Both the position numbers and the translations under genes were made by a program. This document shows, piece by piece, positions 39,901 through 51,900 of a stretch of 64,000 nucleotides of DNA (position 1 is its first letter; each line of letters begins with the position of its first letter). The stretch is from Formicarius rufipectus (taxonomy: Eukaryota > Chordata > Aves > Passeriformes > Formicariidae). Below the pieces are notes generated by a model. It made no database searches, had not been told where the DNA came from, and saw only the letters and a list, made by a program, of their open reading frames with translations. The DNA lies in contig VXAU01000197.1 of NCBI GenBank assembly GCA_013399695.1, positions 778,303 through 842,302 of the forward strand, given 5' to 3'.

Positions 39901-42900
39901 CCTGTGGCCTCAGCTTGAGCAATTTAGGGACAAAAACCTGTGCTACTTTCAGGCTGATCTGCAAGTGTGCTTCAGACCAGCATCTAAGGGTACTTAACAT
40001 CTTGGAAATTTGTGCCATTTCCCTTCTTGGCAAAGCTGTGCCTCTCCCTCAGAAGCCCAGTATTTACTTGTTATTTTCACAGAGGAATTTTGACCTGAAG
40101 CCTAGCTGAAGCAAAAACTCAGCAGCAGAGCAAAAAAGCAACAGGCTCGCTTTGCAGCCTCTCTTCTCAATGCAACTACCAGGCAGGAAGACCTTGATTT
40201 AATGTATTGTGGAGACAGCAGCCAACAACTTAACCTTGAATTGCCCTTCAATCAATAGAAGTGTCATTTTTACTATTTATTACAAACTAATGGAAATACT
40301 TCCATACTTCTGCTAAGAAATAGTTTTAAACCACTACATCAGCTTTAATTTATGCAATCCTTCACAGAAGGCAGAACAAAACCAGGACTTGGGCTTCACT
40401 CAGGCTGAGAATTCAAGGTTATGCAAACAGCTGGGGAGGGAAGGGTTAGTTTTCATCCCTTCTCCCCCCAAGGAGACACAATGCCTTAGGTAAGCCCACA
40501 TGGATGCTGTGGGATAAGCAGGCACCTCGCCATCAGAGGAATATTGGCAGCAGAGAGAGGGATCTGGAAGGCAGTGCAGCAATCTGAATGGCTTCTGAGG
40601 ACAGCAGTGTACAATTTAGGTTTCCCAAATTACTCTGAGGGGGGAAAATCAAGTTATTTAGTCCCTCTCCCTCAAGAGCAGGGAAGGCAGGTGCAATGGG
40701 ATGAATTCAGACAACACAATTTAAGCTGCCAGAAGTGGCTTCTGCACAGAGGCTGTACCAGGATGTCAGTGGGGGCTTCATAGAAAGGGCTGAAAGCGCC
40801 ACCAGTCAGGATGCCTAAAAGCAAACAGGAAAATGGTCCTTGAAAATGTAATGAGGAGATTAGTGGGAGTCTTGCCTGGCAATAGGTCATGAGATGGGAA
40901 AGGCCAGTCCCTGCCTGGTCATAGCAGGGGGGTTGGTTGGTACATGCACAGTGAATTCAGTGGGTCACTCCTGACACACGGAGTACTGTACAGAGGACAA
41001 TCAGAGCTTTTAAATGCCAATATGAATACTTAAAAATAACATCAAGCGGAAAAAAACCCTCAGGGTAGTATTCCATCTTCTTCTTTTCTTTGGGAGGGGA
41101 TGGAATCACACACTTTCACTTCTAAATGCCAACACAGAACACCAGACAACCACAACTATTGTGCAAACCAAAACATACATCTAGAAGTTCTGCTTATCTG
41201 AAGTAATTTCCTTAATTAAAGTATGTAAGAGCCCATCTAAGCTCCCAAGCGGTCATACAGCCAGGTACCACACGCCACTCTTTGAAAGATAACTTTTCTA
41301 TAGGAAGGGACAGAAATTAGTGGCACTTTGCAGCCCTTCATCAAGTTTTTGCTCCATAAAGGAGTGAGAAACACGTTGCTTGGGGAACCAAATACCAGAG
41401 AGGAAGGATGCTGCACATCACCAAAGGACAATGCATTTCACAACTGCAGCTGAACCCAGTTACTGGCTGCAAACCCTTGTTGATCCTTAGAGCACCGACA
41501 GGAAAAAGCAGGGCAGAGGGAATAAAGGGGGGAAAAGCTCCGAAGGAAGGAAGTCAGTGTTTAGGAAAGATTACAGACTTAAGGCAGACCAATAAATGTG
41601 ACTCCATCTTATCTACAAGTAGGACAAACTGGTTTTTCACATGACCCCAGATTTCATGTGTTTGGCACTGGCTAGTTTAAGCCTCAGAGCATGTACTTGG
41701 AGAGCCAAACCTTACTGAACAAAACTCCTCCCTGGAGAAGTTCTCTCTGCAATTTAAAGGCTGGGTTTGGCATGTCTATCAGCCCTGCAGAACTGGCACA
41801 GTAAGAATCCCCTTCCTTCCAGCAGCAACGTTTGGTAAGGACTGTCCAGGAGTGCAGTGTTGGCTGCTACACCTTTTGAGCTGGCAATGCCCAAGCAGCT
41901 GCTTATTTCCTAACCCATCTGTCATTCAGACAGCCCCCTCCCTCTGAGCTCTTCAGTCCCTGTCTCTCAGTTTCTGGCCCACACTGCACACACGGGTTGG
42001 CATCCATGAGCCTTTGCTCCTTTGTGTCTCAGCCCTCGCAGAACTCGCACCTCGCGGGCCAAGCCCCGCCTGTCCCACCCAGCAGCTGCCAGCTGTGCAC
42101 CAGCAGCACCAGTTCCCAACAGAGCTCTGACCAAGGGGTTTTCAACTCTACACATTACTTGCTTAAACAAACAGAGCAAGGGCTATGTTCAGAAATACCA
42201 CAAAACCCTACATCTTCTAGAGCTTTCCTATAGAGAGAAGGTGAGTGTAAGAACACTCCAAAACAAATCCACCCAGAAAGCAAAGGTTTCAATCTGCAGC
42301 CAGGCTGGGATTTTTCCCATTTGATTTCCACAGGAACCACAAATATTGGCGTTTCTAAAAAGGTGACCAAATTTAGCAAGTTCAAGAGTCTACTGATTCC
42401 AAACTCACTGACAGAATGAGAAAACCAGCTGCACTGCCACAGTCTGTAGCTCTGAACACTCTGCTCTGTCCCTTGGCCTGCTGGCAATGCAGGGATGTGA
42501 ACACACATACAACCACGTGCCTGGAGTTTGTATGGAATGCACCACTGTTGCTTCCTGGGCCTTCACAACCAGGGTGTGCACCACAGGGATGCTGAAACAG
42601 CCACACCTGCAGTAGAATAGAACTTTAAGATCCTGGTTTTGTACATTTCCATTTCTACCCTTCCATCCATCTCCAGGTTCTCCAAGTTGTCCAGCCCAAC
42701 GTATGCCGGAGAAAAGCCAATGCTGCTGGATCAGAAGCATAGCTCCAAACTTTGCCAAGAGACAGAGCTTTGAACATGCCTGACAGGTCTGTTTTATTAG
42801 ACCTGGCTGTAGGAACTGGCACAGCACTCCAGTTTGGGAAAACTGCCTGACATGAGACTTGCTTGTGCAAGATGCAATTTACAATCCCTGAAACAGAGGG

Positions 42901-45900
42901 ATTAAAATTCTTTCCCTCTCCCCCTTCACTACTTTTCATCATGTAAGAAACAACCAAAACATGACCTTCGGCATTTTCAATCTGTCAGAAACTCAGCACA
43001 GACTGTGAAGTGTGACCCAGCTTTATTAACCACTGCATGTTGTTGCTGGTCTTCCTCAAATCGTTTTGCTTTACAGGGTAATCAAACCAGCTATGCAGTC
43101 AGACCATTTCTGCTGAAGGATTAATCCCCAAAAGCTTTCCTTCCCGTAAAATAAAAGTTCTAAGAGGAAGTGTCTCTTCATAACACCCCTTTTATCCCCC
43201 CACTAGTCAGTACTGTTATTGTCACACAGTCTGTTACCGTTAACACACCCACTGAACTGACTGCAGCGGAGTGACAGAAAGCAAGGGCTGAGCTCTGTCT
43301 TGCCAACAAGCTCAATCCCCACAGGCTCACCAGTCCCAGGCTGAAACAACTGTCTCACAGAACACCACCAAGCACCGCTTGTTGTGTGGAGCAATTATTT
43401 TGTGGTTTTTTTTCTCCCCAACATTCTCCTTTGGCTCAACCCTCCAGAACCCACGGTGTGAACCAAGCATCACAAGCCGACAATGCCTCTGCCTCCACCC
43501 CCCGACCCAGCCACAGTAACACACACTGCAGGGCACCCCCAGCCTATCAGCAACTTCCCAGCTGAGAAGGAAGGGAAACCTTGGCCTCAAGACTCGTGTA
43601 TTCCAGTTGCAATGTTGTTTACTGTGCTGGGATGAGAAACTAAAGGGCACATCCCCCAAGGCAGTTACTGGGGGCAGCTGATCCACCTGCTCTGCTTGGC
43701 AGGCAGGAGCTGCAGCAGCCCAAGCACACAGAACACCAAGGACCGCTGAGACTGCACATCGAGGCTGCTGAGCCTCACGGCCACCACTGGCCAGAGTAGC
43801 CAGCAGAGCCCCCTCTGCCCGGACAGGGCTGGTGAGGCAGCTCACACCACGAGGGGTTCCCCTCCCGTGGGGTCACCAGACCAGCTGCACATTGACCCCC
43901 TGACTGCACTCGCACCAGCAATGAAGGAAACCTTGTGATTTCTACTCTTGGTGTGCAAAGATGAGGCTGCAGAAGCTCCCCCAGAGGATTTCTGTGTCGG
44001 CTGAAATGAACAGGAGGATGTGCTGGGGGAGCAGAGGACAAGGTGATGAACAAGACCTTGATCTCAGCTCTGAGCCTTGCACGGGAAAGCGGAACAAAGC
44101 ACATTATGGCGATGATGAAAAGAAAGTATTGCAGACTCACCTTGATTGAACCACTCCTCTAATTACCAGAAAAGCAGCAAAAGGAAAACAAAAATTTACA
44201 GGATGAAGAAAATACAAAGGAACAGTCACAAAGAGGCAGAATTTCACAGAATAGGTTCAAAACCTGAGTATTACAAGAATACTGTAGAATTTTCATCAAT
44301 TAAAAGAACCCAACTCAAGATATTCCACTTTCTCCCTTTAGGTCCTGCTGAAAAACCCCAATCTTTCTCCACACAGATTTTTTGTTTCTTTTTTTTCATC
44401 TTTTCATTAAATGAAAAGGTGCTCACAGAATTGAGGGGACAGAAGGATGACTAGCCCTTTGCAGAGGTGTTTGAAATGTTGTGATCAATGATCATGAAAG
44501 AAAATAAAACAAACATGGAAACACTGTGGGATTAAGCAAACAAGGAGGGAGAGAATCGATCTATTTTGAAGTCCTAGATTGAGAAAATTAAGGCAGGTTC
44601 AGACCAGTACCCACATAAATTTAACAGCGAGACAAGGGAGCTTCTCTTTATGATTTTAAAAGCACATTTATGAATAGATTTTAATTTTTACTTTCTAAAC
44701 ACAACAGTGGCCTGTTACCCTCTATCCTTCTGACCTACATCCTACCAGCTGTGAGCTCAGCATTATCACCAGTTGATCTCCCTCTGGGGAACAGCACATT
44801 TTAAAAAAAGCACTGCAAAAAGAGGGGGAAAAACATTAAAACATTCTTTGGAAATTGTAATTTCCTGCTGAACACACAGAGGCAAACACAAGCTGTCACT
44901 GAGTGCCTGCACTGCTGTCTGCAATCCACAGGCTCAGCATCAGATGATTCTGAGACCTTTCTGTCCAAAAAGACAGGATTTGATGCTTCAGATGATAAGC
45001 AGAAACTCCCCGGGTGTGCAGACACTGAAGGAGTCTCTCCAGGTCGGCCCAGAGGCAGGAGGCACTTGAGTCAGGACAGGCACCTGAGAGCTCCTCTTCA
45101 CTGCCATGGAGGGGATGATGACAGCTCTACACCAGCACACTCCCCTCCTCCCACAGGGCACTCAGAGCTTTAATGCCTAAAAATGTTTCCATTGACTGTG
45201 CTGCTCCCAAGCAACACAACAACAGGGACTGCAAGTGGCAGGGAAGGGACTCGAGTCCAAACACATGCAAGGCTTCCAAAGGGTATCACTGCAGTTCAGT
45301 CAGTCACTGCGGGAACAGGCTGGCCAGGCAGGGAGAAGTATTTCTTTAGTTTTTCCCCCAGTCATTAGAAGATTCCCATCATTTTCTATTTTTTGTCAAG
45401 AAACAGTTTAAATCTAGTTGATGACAGACTAGTCTGCATAGCCAAGTTCACACTGTGATTACTTGCCTAACACATATGGGAACACACAGCATTTTAATAA
45501 CACACAGAGGTCAGATCAAAGAAAGGGCAATGTGCAGCACACAGTCTATCAGCTTCAAACAATTCCTTATCAGCTCTTTAGGGCCAAAACCCTTTCTTAT
45601 ACCTGGCTATCAATAGTAAGCCAGGATGTGTGTGCACATGAATGAGGAGAATGAAGCCTAGACAGAAAATGGAATTAATTATCTCTGAATTCATCTAGAA
45701 TAGTCGTTTCTCTAAAACAACAAAGAAAACAGAATTCAGACTAGAAGAGCAGTTTCTCTAAAACAACAAAGAAAACAGATATAATTTGAGTGTCTCTTTG
45801 TGAAGGAAACATGGAGGGGGGTTACTGGAGACTATTAATCCTCTCTTATAATGAAACTCATTTGGAACACTCATGCCCCAGAGGAGAGAACAGGTCTAAA

Positions 45901-48900
45901 AGTGAATGACAATTAAAAGCTACAAAATCATGTTTGCAATTTAAATTACTGAAAGAGTGACTGAATTAGGAGGCTGTACATTTTGGTTGAGTGGGAGGGC
46001 AGGCTTTTAGTTTGTTTCCAAATAGGAGGGACTGGCGCATGGAGGGTGCGCAGCCAGGGGTGCCATGCTCAGGGCTGAGGGACACGCTGGCCTGGCTGGC
46101 CACAGCACAGACCTGGCAGATGCAGGGACACAGGGACAGAGGGCAGGCAGGGCACGGCCACCTTCCTCCAGCAGCAGAGTGCCATCTGTCAGCATGCACC
46201 ACTCCTATTTAAAACCAACCCAAACTAGTTAGCAGTGATGCAACCCAGGGGATATCATGCGCCATGACACTGCAAACATGTCCCTCCACAAACTGCATCC
46301 TTCCAAACCAGCACGGTGGCTTGCAAGAGCAGGACTGCACAGCAACATTTACCCCCAAGTCCATTTCCACTTCTGAGCTCTCTGCAACACATACCTTTGG
46401 CTTTTTTTCCACCAAAACAACCAGCATCATCTTTCTTCTTCTTCTGAGAGCCTCCTGTGCCTGTGGTCTGACCTGCATCTAGTTCTTGGTACTTATCAGC
46501 TCCAGGGACCTCTTTGTGGACATGGTAGGAAAGGTTCCTCATGATGCACACACAGTTTTCCACGGACTGTTACAGAGAAAAGTTATGTTATAAGAACTGC
46601 ACCCTCTTACCTGTAAACCATTATATTGCAGTGGAGGGTTTGGAGGAAATAAAAAAAAAAAAAAAAAGCCCACCTTTCCCAGGAGAGGAATGTAGCTTTA
46701 GAGGAAGATTTTGACAAGATCCTCAAATTAATAGTTCATTCTTGTTCTAAAACCAATTTCTTTGAAAAGTACTTCATAAATAGTACCCATTCAAAACGAA
46801 AACTCCCTAATCAAAAATACCACTTGATCTTAACAAAGAATACAATCCACTGAAAGATCAAACACACAGCAGAAAGATCATATAAGGATCTTATTTTAAT
46901 ACAAGCCTCTCTCTCATTCTTCCAACACTTACAATCCCCAAGGGGCCCATTTTATTAAATGTTCTCTGGGTCAAAACCTAGGCCTTGTGGGGATTTGAAT
47001 GAGAACACACCCAGTCCTGTAGTAATAGCTAATCCACAGCACATAGGGCTCTGACAAGAGCAAATCTCTGCAGGTTTGCAATGGAAACCACCAGGTGGTT
47101 ACAAAATCCACTTCCGAAATTACCTGATTAAGTGACAGGGCTTTGTAACTCTCCTGTATAGCCATCACATGGTGGGACTCAAAAAGAGTAAAATAATAAT
47201 GCTTCACAGGCCTTTCTGGTGTTATAAGGCAATAATATGCTCTTTTTAAAACAGGTTAAACTTATGATATCCCTTATGCCGATAAATATACTTTTAAGTG
47301 CCCTGGGATGAGATGATGATAAAAACAGGTTAATAAAATCTGCACCAAAAAAAGCCACAGTGACAGTGCTGCAGGTCTGAAGGCACTTCTTAATGTCTAT
47401 GCACTACAGCCTTCAGAGATGGTGCTGAATAAAGTCCTTAAAATGGGAACTGACTCTTTTGCTGCTTTGTGCAAATGGGACTCATTCTGGTACGAAGACT
47501 GTACTTACAAATGCCAATTAAGTAATGCAGAACAATAGCAATAATGTTCCTGAGAATAAAGGACTGTTCTCCCCACTGTCAGCCACCAGCCTTTGCTCAC
47601 CTCATCAGCCATAGAAGGGAACACAGCAGCATCCTGCTGATACCCCATCAGCAGCACCATGGATACCAGAGAGGGGAGGAAGATAATGACTCTGTTTTCT
47701 GAGGCAAGCATAATCCTCTTCTGATACCAGCAAACAAAGGCAGATCCCAGTGCAACACTTCAACCCAAATGAATGGAAACACCCACGAAGTTTTAATACT
47801 CAAGTTCACCTTATTGTCTGTATCCTTCTTGCCAACTGCAGACTGCAAAGCATGAAGGAGGGCATCCACCAAGCCATCACACTCCCTTAGTCTTCTGCGT
47901 GCTTCTGCTCCATCTGAACTTACATTCCTGGCAGGAGAGAGAGAAAAGAAAATGTAGCCCTGTAACCTTCACCATAAAGTTGAAGGTGTGTTGATTTATA
48001 TTACAATTATTATGAGCTCATCACCCTGGATGAACAATTATGAGGCAAAGTAGACTGACAAACCTACTAAATCTCAGTAAAATATGGGCAATTCACATCT
48101 GCAACTCCCTGAACCTGAACAGACCCGGGAACACAATCACAGAGGTGCCTACAAACACATTTCTCTGCTTTGCTGGAGAGACCACCTTAAACCAGGTCAG
48201 TTTCCAGAGTTGACAATATGCAAACAAAAAATTTAATTTCAAAGCCATAACTTCTAATCAGAAAAACAGTTTCACTACCTTAGGAAAAATAAGCAAAGTC
48301 ACAAGACTGCTCAGCAGTATTCATGGCCACAGAAACCCAAAAAGCTGAGTGCAGCAGATTCAGCACAAAGCCAGGATCAGTCCTATTTAGTAAGTAAAAG
48401 ATGACATTTTATGTGGCTTTGAATTTCTCAAAATATGGCACAAGAGAATGGCACAGGTAGAAGATGCCACACAGAGGGAAAGGCTACTGGAGTTGCTAAA
48501 GTTGCACATAGCAATGACTGCAGAAACTATCAGAAGGGACCATGACCTTGGCCCTCAGTCTCCCAGTGATCATGCAACACTACAAACCAAAGCCCCAGCC
48601 TCACATAAACATCAACCTGCCATTACCCAACAGACAAACAAAATTCAAGTCCTTTTTCCAAGTCCTGTTTTTTTCTTGAGGGGAAAAATGAAGTGACAAA
48701 TTCTTATCAACAGTGCCTGCAGAGCAAACGTGTAAGGAAAGTCTTCCCAAAGCTGAAATGCAGTGATTTCCACGACAACACAGAACACTTTTCAGCTTTC
48801 AGGGCCTTTGAATCCTACAAACCTGAGTAAGGTTTGTTCTCAAAAGCTCAGGACACCATCATTACAGTCGGCTATCAGTACTCTGCAGCCCATTTTTCTT

Positions 48901-51900
48901 TAGCACTAAGGAGAGGGTCGGGCAATCTCCAAGTAATGAACAAATCAATCACGGCCCCCTCCCGTGTCCCCAGCCACCCAGGCACGCTGCCACCTTCACT
49001 GGACAGCAGGAAACCCCACATTTTCTCTGAGACCTCTCAAAGTCTGAAGGCACTTAACTATGAGCTGCTTGCTGTAACAGCACATTAACTTTCAATTAAG
49101 AACACAAGTGAAATGCACAGATAAAGGAATCCTTTCCCCAAATCCTAACACACCACATCTAGCTATGGCTGATAAAAGCAGGTGAGGTGGATATTAAAAT
49201 GATTCCACAGGATAGAGGGAAGAGAATTCTACATGCTGTTTTCCCATCTCCAGTTGCACTAATAGGTTTGTATGAAAAACATAATCGTGAATTTTAATGC
49301 CAAGTCTTTATGAAACTGAAATTAGAATTCAAATTCTGTGTGATACCTTTCAGGAGTTATAACAATAAATGATAGCAGCTCCACCTCCAAGCACATCTAT
49401 TAACATGGAACATTACTTATTAAGCTTCAGGGTGACAGAAATGCACTGTAACTGGTCTTATCTGGAGCTGTGCATCACATTTTTTATTCCCTCATTAAGT
49501 CTCAGAAATAGAGATTTAAAATTCATAAGCAACATTTGCAGACCTACCAAAAAAAAAAAAAATCAAATTTAGCAAAAAAAGCCCCAGTCTTCACACCCTC
49601 CTTGCCCCATTATCCATTCACAAGAGGTTTTTCTACAGTTCATTTGTGCCACCACACTTGTAGCACATTTGTTTTACTACTTTGGTTATCAACAGCATCA
49701 CAGGATTTTTTATTCTGATTTCTTATTTCTTGATCTGACGGGGATTAATACTAAGGTAGTCACTGATAGGGTTACAACTGAGAAAGGTATTAGAGAAGTG
49801 CATCACTAAGTGTGGCTTGCTGATACCACTGTCTCTTCAGCTACAGAAAAATTTACTGAAAATTAATGCCTTAAGAAAAAATTCCCACATATATCACACA
49901 TAAATCAGCATGAAAACTCTGCAGGATCAAGTTAAAAGCTAATTAATGCTATGCCCAAGTTATTCACACATCAAACTTTATGGTTTCAATGTTGTAGCTA
50001 ACACCTCAGAAAATGTGTCCTTCTGAGCACCTCATGCAGAAGCATCTGCTCTATAAATACCCAACTACTAGGACTTCGTTAGTTCTCACTCCCTGGATGA
50101 CAAGACTCCTGCAGTGCAGGGGAATGACCCACCATGGAAGAACAAACCCCATTTCCTCGTGTGTCACTGTAACCAACACCCACAGGGAGCTCAGCTGATT
50201 GCTGTTCTCACAGCAATCCAGGAATGGCAGATCTCAGAGGGCTGAGCCCAGGGGTCATCACCTGCCTCACAGACTCTTCTCCTTCCGCTGCTCCAAAAGG
50301 CACTGAAGATCTCCCAGTTCCCATGGGAATATCTGCACTCCATGCACGAGCAGGCCAAACATCTCTAAGCACTAAGCAAAGGTGGGCATGGGGAAGATGA
50401 AGATGTGACCAAGTCTGGCTACCCCATGAGAAGTGCCCCCAGGGTTGGTTTCCAAGATCTAGAGAAACCTTCACAGGTCTCTGTAACCCAGGAAAGTGAC
50501 AGGTTGCATTTATGCCTTGAGGTGTTAAGATTCTATACTATCTACCTCCTCAAAAACATCACCCGGTGGTCATCAGTCATATTCACGTCTTGGGACTTCA
50601 GGAGAGGCTGTTGCATTGAGACAAAAGGGATGGCATGGCCCAGGAGCTCCTGCTGGTCATCAAAACAGCAGAAACTGCAATGGAACAGCCAACCTGACAC
50701 TGCACTCCACTGACCCCAGCCAAGAAAAATCTGTCCTCATTTCACACCTGCACTGAAATTGTTCTTGGGGCACCTTACAGATCTATGATATGTAATGGAA
50801 TGAAAGATGTAACTACACCATCTTCCAAAGGAAACTTCCAAAGCAAGGTTTCAAAACATCCTTCTCCCAAGTGTGATGGAAACCAACAAAGAGGCAACCA
50901 CTTCCAGCACACGCTGACAGAGGCTTTGCAGTCACCCCACACAGATCAACACTCCCCAGAAGGAATGCGCAGCCTCCCCCAAGCCAGAAACCTCTGGAAA
51001 CTCATGCAACAGAGAGTTGCATGGGAGTTCCCTGCTGGGGCAATTTAGTATCAAGAACCTCCACAGATTAAGTCAAAAGAAGTGTTGAAGTTTGAACAAC
51101 TTGAAGAAGGAACTCCACAGGGCTTTCAAAGCACTGATGATGGACAAAATCCTGTCATAAATGAAAGTAAAGTTGACTTCCTGTCCAAACGGGTGGGAAT
51201 GGAGAGGAGGAACTACCTGGAATATTTTTACACAAGCCAGTGACAAATGGGACTTGCCATTCACCCCTGGTGTTCCTGAACATCACCATCCCTTACCTTG
51301 TCTCTTCACCCCCAGAGCAGCCTCTGCTGCTTCCCCTGACCTTCTTTGCTTTCCAATACTTTTCCAAGAGTCTATTAAATGAAAACTGTATTTTAAAAAC
51401 ATAAGTGTCTTTCTTATATCAACTGCAAAGGGTAATAGAAACCTTCACTGTAAATATACACAACACACTGAAGAACAATTCTAGGAGTAAAACATGGAAT
51501 TACTGCCCATGTGACTCAAAGTACATAGGAAGGAAACCAAATTATGACCGATTTGATGTCAAACAGTGAAGCACAAATCTCATTCCAGAGATTTTAAATC
51601 TCCAGCCTTTAGTTGGAAAAAGTAAGCTGGATACTTCCTCGAATTCCTGGAGTCCAGACTGTTGCCAGGACCAGTGAAAGAGAATTTGTGAGGATGATGA
51701 AATATATGCTTTCCCTGGGAAAACAAAACAGAGAAGCACTAAGTAAATGTTAAATGAAAGTAAATACCTACCAGCATAGAAACACATCAGGCTAAGAATC
51801 CTTTAAAGACTTCAGAAAATGGGGGGGCAATCTGATGAGAAATCTGTTTGTGCCTTGGATAAGAGGTTATCATTATCACCCAAGAGCTGTCCTGGTAATG

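Larger units (their letters stand above)
44159..46394 (-). other. ARVCF: ARVCF intron upstream of the microexon (2236 nt, phase 1)
   Basis: GTATGT donor, ATTAG acceptor. It contains the 45/46-bp tandem duplication at 45687-45777 and the UGCUGC-containing pyrimidine tract before the microexon. Confidence 0.87.

Noticed and set aside
43327..44140. Minus-strand open frames of 172 and 121 codons next to the microexon
   Set aside because: Intronic, GC-rich and not in frame with the microexon; retention from the microexon would hit a stop after about 20 codons.
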